Below, in pieces: positions 54,678-63,122 of a stretch of 64,000 bases of DNA. The notes beneath the pieces were generated by a model that was not told where the DNA came from, did no database searches, and saw only the letters and a program-made list of their open reading frames with translations. Every line of letters begins with the position of its first letter. Position 1 is the first letter of the stretch. Position numbers and translations under genes: made by a program. The stretch is from Paenibacillus sp. (GTDB taxonomy: Bacteria; Bacillota; Bacilli; Paenibacillales; YIM-B00363), in the NCBI RefSeq assembly GCF_035645195.1, contig NZ_DASQNA010000039.1:124001-188000 (forward strand). The letters run 5' to 3'.

Positions 54678-55430
54678 TTAAGCGTCTGTCGCTGCTGCGG
54701 AAGTCTCGGCGGGCGTCGTGCCGCTCTCGGAAGCCCAGCCGCGACCGCCGCCGCGCTTGCCGCCACCGAAGCCTTTGCCCATCCACTGGCTTTCGACCAT
54801 TTGCTTCGCGCGATCAGCGAGCGAGGCCTTTTGCGCGTCGTACTGCTCCTGCGTGAGGGTGCCGGCCGCCAGCTTCTCGTCGAGCTTCGCCGTCATGACG
54901 GCGACGATCGCATCGATGATCTTCTGCGCGTCGACGCCTTTCTCCGCCGCGAGCGCGGACAGCGTCGTGCCGGAACGAAGCGCTGTCTGAAGCTCTTCCG
55001 TCGTGATGCCGAGCAGACCCGCGATGTCGTCCGTGGCGATCGCTCCGCGGAAGCCGCCGTGTCCGCCGCGCATGCCGCCTTTCGAGTCCAGGATGTTCTC
55101 CGCCGTGTCGGGCGCGCTCTCCGTAATCCACTGCACGATTTGCGCTTTCATCGTCTCGCGAGAAACGCCTTGCTCTTCGGCGATTTCGGCGACAGTCGAC
55201 GACTTCAGCTTCTCCTGAAGCGCCGCTTCGTCCAGTTTCAAGTATGCGGCGAGCTTCTCGCCCATCGCGGCGATGCCGCCGAAGCCGAGCTTGTGGGCGA
55301 ACGCGGCGACGCCGGATGTCGTCGTCGACTCCTCCGCGGCTTGCGCCTGATAGCCTCCCCATAATACACAGCCTACTGCCAAAGACAACGCGAGCGCTCC
55401 TGCTGCTGCAGAAATTCTTTTTCGATTCAT
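54678..55430 (-). CDS. Secreted protein with duplicated helical repeat
   Basis: 250 residues on the minus strand. A signal peptide (1-31, ALALSLAVGCVLWGGYQAQA) is followed by two similar helical repeats: residues 61-99 (AAYLKLDEAALQEKLKSSTV... AEEQGVSRETMKAQIV) and 137-176 (AGLLGITTEELQTALRSGTT... AAEKGVDAQKIIDAIV). Between them is a Gly/His-rich linker (GGMRGGHGGFRG), and the C-terminus is Gly/Arg-rich (GFGGGKRGGGRG), which might bind metal or nucleic acid. Similar repeat proteins in Firmicutes are annotated only as hypothetical or DUF2680/YckD-like, and I cannot choose. AGGCGG lies 9 bases before the ATG at 55428-55430. Confidence 0.8.
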   Translation of the reverse strand: MNRKRISAAAGALALSLAVGCVLWGGYQAQAAEESTTTSGVAAFAHKLGFGGIAAMGEKLAAYLKLDEAALQEKLKSSTVAEIAEEQGVSRETMKAQIVQWITESAPDTAENILDSKGGMRGGHGGFRGAIATDDIAGLLGITTEELQTALRSGTTLSALAAEKGVDAQKIIDAIVAVMTAKLDEKLAAGTLTQEQYDAQKASLADRAKQMVESQWMGKGFGGGKRGGGRGWASESGTTPAETSAAATDA

Positions 55431-55777
55431 TTGTCCAAACCGCCTTTCCCTTGAGTGTGGTGTGCCTACGAAAACAAGCTTACTCAGTCAAGCTGAATCG
55501 AACATGAGGGAACGCTGAAAGTTCGCTGAAGAGGAATCCTTGCTGGTATTCCGCGCGCGAATCCCTTATAATCCTAATGGGGACGGGCGTTTGCGGCCGA
55601 TTCCACGCGAAATTGCGGCTCAAACGTGACAAATTCGTTACAGTACGAGGCTTCGGCTTGCGTTCCGGGTCGTCCGAAGGTAACATAGGGATGATATGTA
55701 GGTTTGCCAACGTAACATAGAGGATATTATTACAGAAACGGCGATAAGCCCGGTGACTTATTGAAGGAGGGTCCAGC
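55431..55777. other. Divergent intergenic region of 347 bases
   Basis: No gene seen. It should hold the promoters of the flanking divergent genes. A 9-base direct repeat GTAACATAG occurs at 55680-55688 and 55712-55720, 32 bases apart (about three helical turns), the second overlapping the spacer of the promoter for the small membrane protein. Confidence 0.5.
55704..55732 (+). promoter_or_regulatory. Probable promoter of the small membrane protein gene
   Basis: TTGCCA (55704-55709), a 17-base spacer, TTATTA (55727-55732), about 46 bases before the start codon. Confidence 0.5.
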
Positions 55778-56035
55778 ATGCTCTTGGCAGCGGCGGGAGA
55801 AGCGGCGGCGCACGGCGGCGGCGGCTTGAATTTCGATCCATTTGATATTTTCATGATTTTGTTCACGATTTTGTGTGCATTCGCGGTCATTCGCGCGAAA
55901 CAGCACAACAACAAATTCGCGTTGGGCTTCAGCACGGTCTGCTTGCTTGTGTTCTTATTCACCGATTTGGTGATGGTGCTGAACTGGTTCAACGCGCTGG
56001 ACAACGCGCTGGCAATGTTCGGCTTAGGCGGCTAA
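55778..56035 (+). CDS. Small two-segment membrane protein
   Basis: 85 residues. A Gly/Ala/His-rich N-terminus (AHGGGGLNFDPFD) is followed by two hydrophobic segments (FMILFTILCAFAVI about 25-38 and GFSTVCLLVFLFTDLVMVL about 50-68) joined by a short basic loop (RAKQHNNK). It resembles small Bacillales membrane proteins of the DUF2759 type in size and topology, but I would not assign the family. GAAGGAGGG precedes ATG 55778 at good distance, and a terminator follows, so the gene is very likely real. Confidence 0.78.
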   Translation: MLLAAAGEAAAHGGGGLNFDPFDIFMILFTILCAFAVIRAKQHNNKFALGFSTVCLLVFLFTDLVMVLNWFNALDNALAMFGLGG

Positions 56036-56072
56036 GCGAAGACAACCGAACGAAACGCATGAATAGAACGGA

Positions 56073-56100
56073 GAACGGCTGAACGAGGCCGTTCTTTTTT
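56073..56100 (+). terminator. Terminator after the small membrane protein gene
   Basis: A perfect 7-bp stem GAACGGC/GCCGTTC with an 8-base loop and six T. Confidence 0.85.
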
Positions 56101-56103
56101 CAT

Positions 56104-56136
56104 AAAAAAAACGCCCCCGACGCAAGGTCGGGAGCG
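56104..56136 (-). terminator. Terminator of the sugar isomerase-like gene
   Basis: Read on the minus strand, CGCTCCCGAC (from 56136) pairs with GTCGGGGGCG (to 56112) around a 5-base loop, followed by eight T. It lies back to back with the plus-strand terminator. Confidence 0.88.
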
Positions 56137-56149
56137 TGCGGATTGCGGA

Positions 56150-57118
56150 TTATACCCACCACATTTCGCCGAGCGGCTCGCGGATGAGCACCTGCTGCAG
56201 GTTCGCGACCGCTTTGGTGAAGCCTTCCTCGATCGACATCAAGCCGTCTTCGTGCTCGATGGATACGACGTAATCGTAGCCGACGAGACGGAGCGCGGAA
56301 ATAATGTCCGCCCATTCCTTCATGCTGTGACCGAAGCCGACCGTGCGGAACTGCCAGGCGCGGTCGAACATTTGCGTGTACGACTGCATGTCGGTGACGC
56401 CGTGCTTGTTGACGTTGCTCTGCTCGAGCGACGTGTCTTTCGCGTGGAAGTGATGGATCGCGCCGGCTTGGCCGAGGTAACGGATCGCCTGCACCGGATC
56501 GATGCCCTGCCACCACAGGTGGGACGGATCGAGGTTCGCGCCGATCGCTTCGCCCGTCGCTTCGCGGAGGCGCAGCATCGTCGCCGGCGTATGTACCGAG
56601 AAACCGCCGTGCAGCTCGAGGCCGATCTTCACGTTGCTGGACGTCGCCAGGCTGTTGATCTCTTTCCAATACGGGATCAGCTTCTCTTCCCACTGCCACT
56701 TCAGGATGTCCTGATAATCGTTCGGCCACGGCGCGACCGGCCAGTTCGGATACTTCGCGTCCTCGTGGTCGCCCGGGCAGCCGGAGAACGTATTGACGAC
56801 CGGCACTTCGAGCCGCTGCGCGAGTTCGATCGCCTTCGTCAAATCGTCGTGGAACTCTTTCGCGATCGCTTTCTGCGGATGCAGCGGATTGCCGTGCACG
56901 CTCAGCGCGCTGATGATCAGGCCGCGGGATTCCACTGCCTGTTTAAACGCTTTCAGTTTTCCTGCGTCCGCAAGAAGCTCGTCCGGATTGCAATGCGCTT
57001 TGCCCGGGTAGCCGCCGGCACCGATTTCGACGGCGCCGAGACCGCTGGCCGCGATATAGTCGAGCGCTTCTTCGAACGGCTTCTGGGCGAATAACACCGT
57101 AAATACGCCTAATTTCAA
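56150..57118 (-). CDS. Sugar phosphate isomerase/epimerase-like TIM barrel
   Basis: 322 residues, xylose isomerase-like AP-endonuclease-2 superfamily. The barrel start MKLGVFTVLFAQKPFEEAL, VEIGAGGYPGK, LSVHGNPLHP, VGLELHGGFSVHTPA (metal Glu), NLDPSHLWWQ (metal Asp/His), FHAKDT and a late SIEHED (metal Glu) give a complete divalent metal site. Homologues act on inositol, hydroxypyruvate or keto-sugars; the substrate cannot be assigned. GGAGGTG precedes the start. It is single-gene, with its own terminator and an operator-like repeat near its promoter. Confidence 0.88.
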   Translation of the reverse strand: MKLGVFTVLFAQKPFEEALDYIAASGLGAVEIGAGGYPGKAHCNPDELLADAGKLKAFKQAVESRGLIISALSVHGNPLHPQKAIAKEFHDDLTKAIELAQRLEVPVVNTFSGCPGDHEDAKYPNWPVAPWPNDYQDILKWQWEEKLIPYWKEINSLATSSNVKIGLELHGGFSVHTPATMLRLREATGEAIGANLDPSHLWWQGIDPVQAIRYLGQAGAIHHFHAKDTSLEQSNVNKHGVTDMQSYTQMFDRAWQFRTVGFGHSMKEWADIISALRLVGYDYVVSIEHEDGLMSIEEGFTKAVANLQQVLIREPLGEMWWV

Positions 57119-57137
57119 AAGACTGCACCTCCGAAAA

Positions 57138-57152
57138 ATGGTTGTACACCAT
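57138..57152. promoter_or_regulatory. Operator-like inverted repeat before the isomerase-like gene
   Basis: ATGGTTGTACACCAT contains ATGGT/ACCAT arms around a 5-base centre. On the minus strand it lies just downstream of a TATAAT at 57159-57164 and upstream of the ribosome site, where a repressor would block initiation. Confidence 0.5.
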
Positions 57153-57213
57153 CATAAATTATACCACTAACGTCATTGCGGAGAAACTAAAGAAATACGA
57201 CGTTCCCCTCGCG

Positions 57214-57242
57214 TTGTGTCGCGGGATGGACATTGATATCAT
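57214..57242 (+). promoter_or_regulatory. Promoter of the U32 gene
   Basis: TTGTGT (57214-57219), a 17-base spacer, TATCAT (57237-57242), 30 bases before the start codon. Confidence 0.6.
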
Positions 57243-57272
57243 AAGGACAAGGCCGAATCAAGGAGGACCTGA

Positions 57273-59780
57273 ATGAATCGCGCATTGCGTAAAGAAGATA
57301 TCGAATTGTTGGCGCCGGCGGGCCATTGGGATGCCATGCGGGCGGCGGTCGCGAACGGCGCGGACGCCGTGTTTTTCGGCTTGGAGAAGTTCAACGCCCG
57401 GGCGCGCGCGCAAAATTTTCATACGGAAGAACTGCCGGACATTATGTCGTTCCTGCACGCTTACGGCGTGAAGGGGTATGTCACGTTTAACATTCTCGTG
57501 TTCGAGGAAGAGCTGCATGAGGCGAAGGCGTTCGTCGAGAAATGCATCGACGCGGGCGTCGACGCGCTCATCGTGCAGGACTTAGGGCTTGTGAAAATGA
57601 TCCGCGAGATCAGCCCGGATTTCCCGATTCACGGCTCGACGCAAATGACGATCACGTCGCCGGAGGCGGTCGAGTTCACGAAGCCTTACGGTCTCGAAGT
57701 CGTCGTCCTTGGGCGGGAGAACAACCTGAAGCAGATCCGAACGATCGGCGAGCAAGCGAAGCTGCCGATGGAGGTATTCGTGCACGGCGCGCTTTGCGTG
57801 TCGTACTCGGGACAGTGCCTGACGTCGGAAATGTGGGGCGGCCGGTCCGCCAACCGCGGCGAGTGCGCGCAGGCGTGCCGTCTGCCGTACGACATGATGG
57901 TCGACGGGGAGCATCGCCCGATGGGCGACATCGCGTACCTGCTGTCCCCGAAGGACCTCGCCGCGCTCGAGCTCGTCCCCGAGCTGATCGAGGCGGGCGT
58001 TCGTTCGTTCAAAATCGAAGGGCGTCTCAAGAGCCCCGAATACGTCGCGAACGTCGTTAGCAAGTACCGGGCGGCGATCGATAAATATTTCGAAGGCGTG
58101 GATCCGGCGCCGTCGAAGGAGGAGCTGCTCGAGCTGCAGCAGAGCTTCTCTCGCGGCTTCACGCACGGCTTCCTGAAGGGCACGAACAACAAGCAGCTCG
58201 TGGAAGGCACGTTCCCGAAGAGCCGCGGCGTGTTCCTCGGCCGCGTGAAGGAAGTGACGCGCGAAGGCGTCATGTGCGAGCTGGAGGCGCCGCTGAAGCG
58301 CGGCGACGGCATCGTGTTCGACGCGGGCGACCCGACGAAGAACGAGGAGGGCGGCCGCGTGTACGACCTGAAGCAGCGCGGCGCGAAGGTCGAGGGCGAA
58401 GTGCCGGGCGGACTCGTCGAGATCGTCATGGGGCGCAACGACGTCGACCTGAAGCGTGTGCGCGTCGGCGACCGCATTTGGCGGACGAGTGATCCGGCGC
58501 TGGACAAGCGGCTCCGGCAAACGTACGAGACGGACAAGCCGTATCGCACGTTCCCAGTGTCCGTCAGCGTGTTCGGCGAGGCAGGCCAGCCGCTCGTAAC
58601 GATCTGGACGGACGAGACGAAGGGCGCGACGGTCACCGTCTCCTCCGAGCTGCCGCTCGCGGTAGCCGAGAAGCGGCCGCTCGACGAGAACGTGCTGCGC
58701 GACCAGCTCGGCCGCCTCGGCGGCACGCTGTTCGAGCTCGGCTCGCTCGACGCGCAGCTGACGGGTCCGGTCATCGTGCCGATGAGCGAGCTGAACCGGA
58801 TGCGCCGCCGGGCGGTCGAGCTGCTCGAAGCGGAGCGCCGCCGGCCGCCGGCGTATATCAAGCGCGAGATCGAGGTCGACGCCGACGCGCTGACGCCGGC
58901 GCCGCGCCCCGCGCAGCCGCGCCTCACGGCGCTGTGCCGCACCCTCGAGCAGGTCGAGGCGGCGGCGACGCGCACGGACGTGGAGTTCATCTACGCGGAC
59001 TTCGAGTTCATCAAGCAGTTCCCGGCGGCGGTCGAGGCGGTGCGCGCGGCGGGCAAAAAAATCGCCCTCGCGACGCCGCGCATCCATATGCCGGGCGAGA
59101 CGGGCTATTTCCAAAACATTCTGCGGCTGAAGCCGGACGCGGTGCTCGTCCGCAACACGGGCGCGGTGTATTGGTTCGCGCGGCATTTCGCGCAAAACCC
59201 GGGCGTCGAGCATCCCGAGCTGATCGGGGACTTCTCGCTGAACATCGCCAACCATAAGGCGGTGAATTTGTTCCTGCACGACGCGGCGCTGTCGCGCGTG
59301 ACGCCGTCGTACGACCTGAACATTCAGCAAATGATCGACCTGCTGCGCAAATCGGACACGAGCCGGCTCGAAATCGTGCTGCATCAGCATTTGCCGATGT
59401 TCCATACGGAGCATTGCGTCTACTGCACGTTCCTCAGCGAAGGAACGGACTTCACGAATTGCGGCCGGCCGTGCGAGGAGCACCGCGTCAGCCTGCGCGA
59501 CCGGATCGGCATGTCGCATCCGGTCCGCGTCGACGAAGGATGCCGCAACACGGTGTACAACGCGATCGAGCAGTCGGGCGCGGAGTATCTCGATCACTTC
59601 CTCGACCTCGGCGTGTCGTCGTACCGCATCGAATTCCTCGAGGAATCGGCGGACAAGGTCGTAGAAGTGTTGAAGCTGTACGACAAAGCGCTCCGCGGCG
59701 AAGTGAACGGCACGCAGGTATGGCGTTCGCTGAAGGCGACGAACCAGCTCGGCGTCACGCGCGGGCAGCTGGTAAAGTAA
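57273..59780 (+). CDS. U32 family protein, RlhA-like (tRNA/rRNA hydroxylation type)
   Basis: 835 residues. The U32 domain (about 8-300: ELLAPAGHWDAMRAAVANGA, VFFGLEKFNAR, IHGSTQMTITSPEAV, VFVHGALCVSYSGQC and RGECAQACRLPY) is followed by a DUF3656-type region and a second U32-like part with HCVYCTF and CGRPCEEHR near residue 715-740. The U32 families now characterised hydroxylate RNA (RlhA on 23S C2501, TrhP on tRNA wobble uridines) rather than cleave collagen. The eight or so paired cysteines suggest iron-sulfur binding. Length exceeds E. coli RlhA (about 650), the extra lying at the C-terminus. AAGGAGG precedes ATG 57273. Specific RNA target not determinable here. Confidence 0.85.
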   Translation: MNRALRKEDIELLAPAGHWDAMRAAVANGADAVFFGLEKFNARARAQNFHTEELPDIMSFLHAYGVKGYVTFNILVFEEELHEAKAFVEKCIDAGVDALIVQDLGLVKMIREISPDFPIHGSTQMTITSPEAVEFTKPYGLEVVVLGRENNLKQIRTIGEQAKLPMEVFVHGALCVSYSGQCLTSEMWGGRSANRGECAQACRLPYDMMVDGEHRPMGDIAYLLSPKDLAALELVPELIEAGVRSFKIEGRLKSPEYVANVVSKYRAAIDKYFEGVDPAPSKEELLELQQSFSRGFTHGFLKGTNNKQLVEGTFPKSRGVFLGRVKEVTREGVMCELEAPLKRGDGIVFDAGDPTKNEEGGRVYDLKQRGAKVEGEVPGGLVEIVMGRNDVDLKRVRVGDRIWRTSDPALDKRLRQTYETDKPYRTFPVSVSVFGEAGQPLVTIWTDETKGATVTVSSELPLAVAEKRPLDENVLRDQLGRLGGTLFELGSLDAQLTGPVIVPMSELNRMRRRAVELLEAERRRPPAYIKREIEVDADALTPAPRPAQPRLTALCRTLEQVEAAATRTDVEFIYADFEFIKQFPAAVEAVRAAGKKIALATPRIHMPGETGYFQNILRLKPDAVLVRNTGAVYWFARHFAQNPGVEHPELIGDFSLNIANHKAVNLFLHDAALSRVTPSYDLNIQQMIDLLRKSDTSRLEIVLHQHLPMFHTEHCVYCTFLSEGTDFTNCGRPCEEHRVSLRDRIGMSHPVRVDEGCRNTVYNAIEQSGAEYLDHFLDLGVSSYRIEFLEESADKVVEVLKLYDKALRGEVNGTQVWRSLKATNQLGVTRGQLVK

Positions 59781-59791
59781 TCGATCTCGGC

Positions 59792-59828
59792 AAAAATCGC
59801 TCTTCCCCTACGGGAAGAGCGATTTTTT
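59792..59828 (+). terminator. Terminator after the U32 gene
   Basis: A 16-bp nearly perfect stem AAAAATCGCTCTTCCC (59792-59807)/GGGAAGAGCGATTTTT (59812-59827) around a CCTA-type loop. Symmetric A and T runs make it potentially bidirectional. Confidence 0.92.
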
Positions 59829-60193
59829 GTTGCGCAAATAAATCCCCCGAGCGCGCTAGAGGAGAATCCAAAAATGGAAATCGATACATGCCCGTTTTAG
59901 TTGTTTTTTACAAAGCCCGTCGGTTTCAAATCGCTTACAAGGACAATTCGGGGGGTGGACGGTGGAATATTGTCAAAAGCAGATCGTATTTACGTATATT
60001 CGTTGGAAGGTAACATGACATAGAACTAAGAGAAAATAGTTACTATAACCGAAAAACATGCAAAAGTTTAGATGATGTGTACAATGACACATCATTTTTG
60101 CTTTGCTAGGATGTTATTAAACATAACGCACCCGCCGAAACGGGCGGGCGTCGGAAACAACGGAGCAGAGAAAACCGTGCCGGAGGTGGTGCC
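59829..60193. other. Intergenic region before the peptide transporter genes
   Basis: No gene seen. A poor promoter candidate TTGTCA (59970) with TATATT (59995) has a 19-base spacer. A strong inverted repeat ATGATGTGT (60072-60080)/ACACATCAT (60087-60095) is followed by TTTTTG and may be an attenuator, operator or terminator. About 100 bases then precede the first transporter gene. Confidence 0.5.
60072..60099 (+). terminator. Hairpin with T-run upstream of the transporter operon
   Basis: A perfect 9-bp stem ATGATGTGT/ACACATCAT around a 6-base ACAATG loop, then TTTT. It is AT-rich for a terminator in this genome and contains a GTGT/ACAC operator-like centre, so a protein-binding site is an equal possibility. 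Confidence 0.55.
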
Positions 60194-61111
60194 ATGAAGC
60201 AATACGCCTTGAAGTACTTGCTGCAAGTCATTCCTGTTTTATTTATTATTTCTACCCTGATCTTCGTGTTGATGTACATGACCGGAGACCCCGTCTCGCT
60301 CATGCTCGCGGAGTCGGCAACGCCGCAGCAAATCGCGGAGCTGAGGGAAGCGCTGGGGCTCAACCGTCCCTTCTACGTTCAGTACGGCATTTATATGATG
60401 AATCTGCTGCAGGGCGATTTCGGAACGTCGTACGTCTACCAGCAGGATGCGCTGTCTTTGGTGCTCGAACGACTCCCTCTTACGCTCCTGCTTGGCGCAG
60501 TATCGGTATTCTTCGCCATATTGATCTCCATCCCGCTCGGCATCATGTCGGCGGTCAAAAAAAACACGTTCGTCGATCTAATCATTACCGGCGTATCCGT
60601 CCTAGGCAGGGCGCTTCCGAACTTTTGGCTGGCGATTATGCTGATTCTGCTGTTCTCCGTCATGATGCCTCTGTTCCCGGTGTCGGGCCACGGCACGTGG
60701 AAGCATCTCGTTTTGCCGGCGATTACGCTCGGGAGCGGCGCGACCGCGGAAATTACGCGCCTGATCCGCTCCAGCATGCTGGACGTGTTGAGCCAAGACT
60801 ACATCCGCACGGCCAAAAGCAAAGGGGTGTCAGAGACGATCGTCGTATACCGGCACGCGTTCCGCAATTGCTTGATCCCAGTCATTACGATAATCGCTAT
60901 GCAAGTTTCGGGCATCGTCGGCGGTTCCATCATTGCCGAAACGATCTTCGCTTGGCCGGGCATGGGGCAGTTGTTAGTGAAATCTTTGAACGTGCGGGAT
61001 ATGTCGGTCGTGCAGGCGGCCGTCTTCGTCAGCGCAGTAGCGATCATTTTGATGAATTTCTTGGCGGATCTGACCTATCGGTGGATCGATCCGCGCATTA
61101 AATACGAATGA
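60194..61111 (+). CDS. Oligopeptide/dipeptide ABC transporter permease (DppB/OppB type)
   Basis: 305 residues, six membrane segments. The N-terminal YLLQVIPVLFIISTLIFVLM, GDPVSLMLAE, ALGLNRPFYVQYG and LLQGDFGTSYVYQ are typical of the B-type permease; the EAA loop that docks the ATPase is DYIRTAKSKGVSETIVVYRH, and the end is YRWIDPRIKYE. GGAGGTGGT precedes ATG 60194. First of four transporter genes. No substrate-binding protein gene lies in the window upstream, so the substrate (peptide, nickel or glycoside) cannot be deduced. Confidence 0.92.
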   Translation: MKQYALKYLLQVIPVLFIISTLIFVLMYMTGDPVSLMLAESATPQQIAELREALGLNRPFYVQYGIYMMNLLQGDFGTSYVYQQDALSLVLERLPLTLLLGAVSVFFAILISIPLGIMSAVKKNTFVDLIITGVSVLGRALPNFWLAIMLILLFSVMMPLFPVSGHGTWKHLVLPAITLGSGATAEITRLIRSSMLDVLSQDYIRTAKSKGVSETIVVYRHAFRNCLIPVITIIAMQVSGIVGGSIIAETIFAWPGMGQLLVKSLNVRDMSVVQAAVFVSAVAIILMNFLADLTYRWIDPRIKYE

Positions 61112-61126
61112 CGGGGTGGGTGGGCG

Positions 61127-62059
61127 ATGTCCGTTGACATTGGAATGGAGCAATTGATAGGGGGCAAGCAATTCGAAATCGGTCGGAAGGCGAATCCGAT
61201 CGCGAAATGGGCGAAGCTGCTTTGGCAAAGCAAAACCGGAACCGTCGGTTTCGTCGTCGTCATTCTCGCTTGCTTGACGGCCGTGTTCGCCCCGTTGCTC
61301 GCGCCGCACGATCCGACGCTGATGAACGCCCGCAACACGCTGGCGCCGCCGGTTTGGCTCGAAGGAGGCACCACGGCGCATATTTTGGGCACGGACAATT
61401 TGGGGCGGGACGTGTTGAGCCGCGTCATCTACGGTTCCCAGGTTTCATTGTTGGTCAGCGGGGTGTCGGTCGTGATCGCCGGGTTCATTGGGATTGCGCT
61501 CGGCGTCGTGTGCGGGTTTTACGGCGGCCGATGGTTCGACACGATCGTCATGCGCATCGTCGACGCGAAGCTGGCGATCCCCGGCATCCTGCTCCTGCTC
61601 GTCGTGATCGGAGTGTTCGGCACCAGTATCACGACATTGATTCTCGTGCTCGGGCTGACCGAATGGACGAATTACACGCGCCTCATCCGAGGCGAAGTGT
61701 TAAGCCTCACGCAGCGGGACTACATCCGGGCCGCGAGATCGATCGGCACGAAAGACCGAACGATCATGTTGAAGCATATTCTTCCGAACATCTCATCGAT
61801 CTGCATCGTCATCTCGACGTTGACCGTCGGGACGAACATCCTCATCGAAGCGGGAATCAGTTATTTGGGCCTCGGCATTCAGCCGCCGACCGTATCGTGG
61901 GGATACATGCTGAGCGAGGGGAGAGATCACATCGCCACAAGCTGGTGGATCGCGGCGTTTCCCGGCATCGCCATAACGATCACGGTGTTAGGGATCATTT
62001 TCTTGGGGGATTGGCTGCGCGATGTATTCGACCCGCGGGCGCAAAGCCGCCGGTCATAA
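61127..62059 (+). CDS. Oligopeptide/dipeptide ABC transporter permease (DppC/OppC type)
   Basis: 310 residues. The N-terminal cytoplasmic segment is followed by VGFVVVILACLTAVFAPLLAP, then ILGTDNLGRDVLSRVIYGSQ, the hallmark of C-type permeases, and the EAA loop DYIRAARSIGTKDRTIMLKH. The end GDWLRDVFDPRAQ is canonical. It begins 16 bases after the first permease and forms its heterodimer partner. Confidence 0.93.
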   Translation: MSVDIGMEQLIGGKQFEIGRKANPIAKWAKLLWQSKTGTVGFVVVILACLTAVFAPLLAPHDPTLMNARNTLAPPVWLEGGTTAHILGTDNLGRDVLSRVIYGSQVSLLVSGVSVVIAGFIGIALGVVCGFYGGRWFDTIVMRIVDAKLAIPGILLLLVVIGVFGTSITTLILVLGLTEWTNYTRLIRGEVLSLTQRDYIRAARSIGTKDRTIMLKHILPNISSICIVISTLTVGTNILIEAGISYLGLGIQPPTVSWGYMLSEGRDHIATSWWIAAFPGIAITITVLGIIFLGDWLRDVFDPRAQSRRS

Positions 62060-62093
62060 GTTCGCTGACGAGGCAAGCGAGGAGGGATGCGGG

Positions 62094-63122
62094 ATGTCGG
62101 TGCAGGAAACGCTGCTCGATGTGCGCGAGTTAAAAACGTATTTTTACACGGGGAACGGGGTCGTTCGTTCCGTCGACGGTGTGTCCTTCAAGATCAATCA
62201 CGGCGAAGTGCTCGGCGTCGTCGGCGAATCCGGATGCGGCAAAAGTGTCACATCGTTTTCCGTCATGGGGCTGGTAGATGCTCCGGGAAAAATCGCGGGG
62301 GGCGAAATTTGGTTCGAGGGCAAAGATTTAACGAAGCTGTCCAAGCGGGAGCTCCAGAGCATCCAAGGCGACGCGATTTCAATGATTTTCCAGGAGCCTC
62401 TCACTTCGCTGAATCCGCTGCTTACGGTCGGGTACCAAATTTACGAAAATGTGTCTTTGCACCAAGCGGTCGACAAAAAAACGGCGAAACAGCGAAGCAT
62501 CGAAATGCTAAGCAAAGTAGGCATCGCCCGTCCGGAGGAAGTGTACAACGCTTATCCGCACGAATTGAGCGGAGGCATGAGGCAGCGCGTCATGATCGCC
62601 ATCGCGCTGTCCTGCAACCCGAAGCTGCTGATCGCGGACGAACCGACGACGGCTTTGGACGTCACGATCCAGGCGCAGATTCTCCGGCTGATGCTCGAGT
62701 TAAAGCAGGATCTGAACACCTCGATCATGATCATTACTCACGATTTGGGCGTCATCGCCGAAATGGCGGATCGGGTGCTCGTCATGTACGCGGGGCAAGT
62801 CGTCGAGGAAGGGGACGTGTTCGATTTGTTTCGCTCGCCCAGCCATCCGTATACGCTCGGCTTGATGAACAGCACGCCGAAAATTCACGAAACGAAGGAT
62901 TCGCTGACCTCGATTCCCGGCGCGGTGCCCGCTCCTTCCAACATGCCGCCCGGCTGCCGGTTTCATCCGCGGTGCCCATACGCTTTGGGGAAATGCGAGT
63001 CGCAGGAGCCCCCGATTTTCGAGCTGCCGTCGGGCTCGAGGGTGCGGTGCTGGCTGCATGAACACGGGGAGGTGACGTTAGATGAGCGTTTTGCCGAGAA
63101 GCGAGCCGCTGTTGGAGGTTAA
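62094..63122 (+). CDS. Oligopeptide/dipeptide ABC transporter ATPase (DppD/OppD type)
   Basis: 342 residues. Walker [10 protein letters not shown] (about residue 43-51), Q-loop [14 protein letters not shown], signature [15 protein letters not shown], Walker [18 protein letters not shown]-loop [14 protein letters not shown], and the C-terminal oligo_HPY region ([16 protein letters not shown]) that in this subfamily may carry an iron-sulfur cluster. GAGGAGGG precedes ATG 62094; the frame is open from 62022 but overlaps the permease gene. It overlaps the second ATPase gene by 41 bases. Confidence 0.92.
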   Translation: MSVQETLLDVRELKTYFYTGNGVVRSVDGVSFKINHGEVLGVVGESGCGKSVTSFSVMGLVDAPGKIAGGEIWFEGKDLTKLSKRELQSIQGDAISMIFQEPLTSLNPLLTVGYQIYENVSLHQAVDKKTAKQRSIEMLSKVGIARPEEVYNAYPHELSGGMRQRVMIAIALSCNPKLLIADEPTTALDVTIQAQILRLMLELKQDLNTSIMIITHDLGVIAEMADRVLVMYAGQVVEEGDVFDLFRSPSHPYTLGLMNSTPKIHETKDSLTSIPGAVPAPSNMPPGCRFHPRCPYALGKCESQEPPIFELPSGSRVRCWLHEHGEVTLDERFAEKRAAVGG

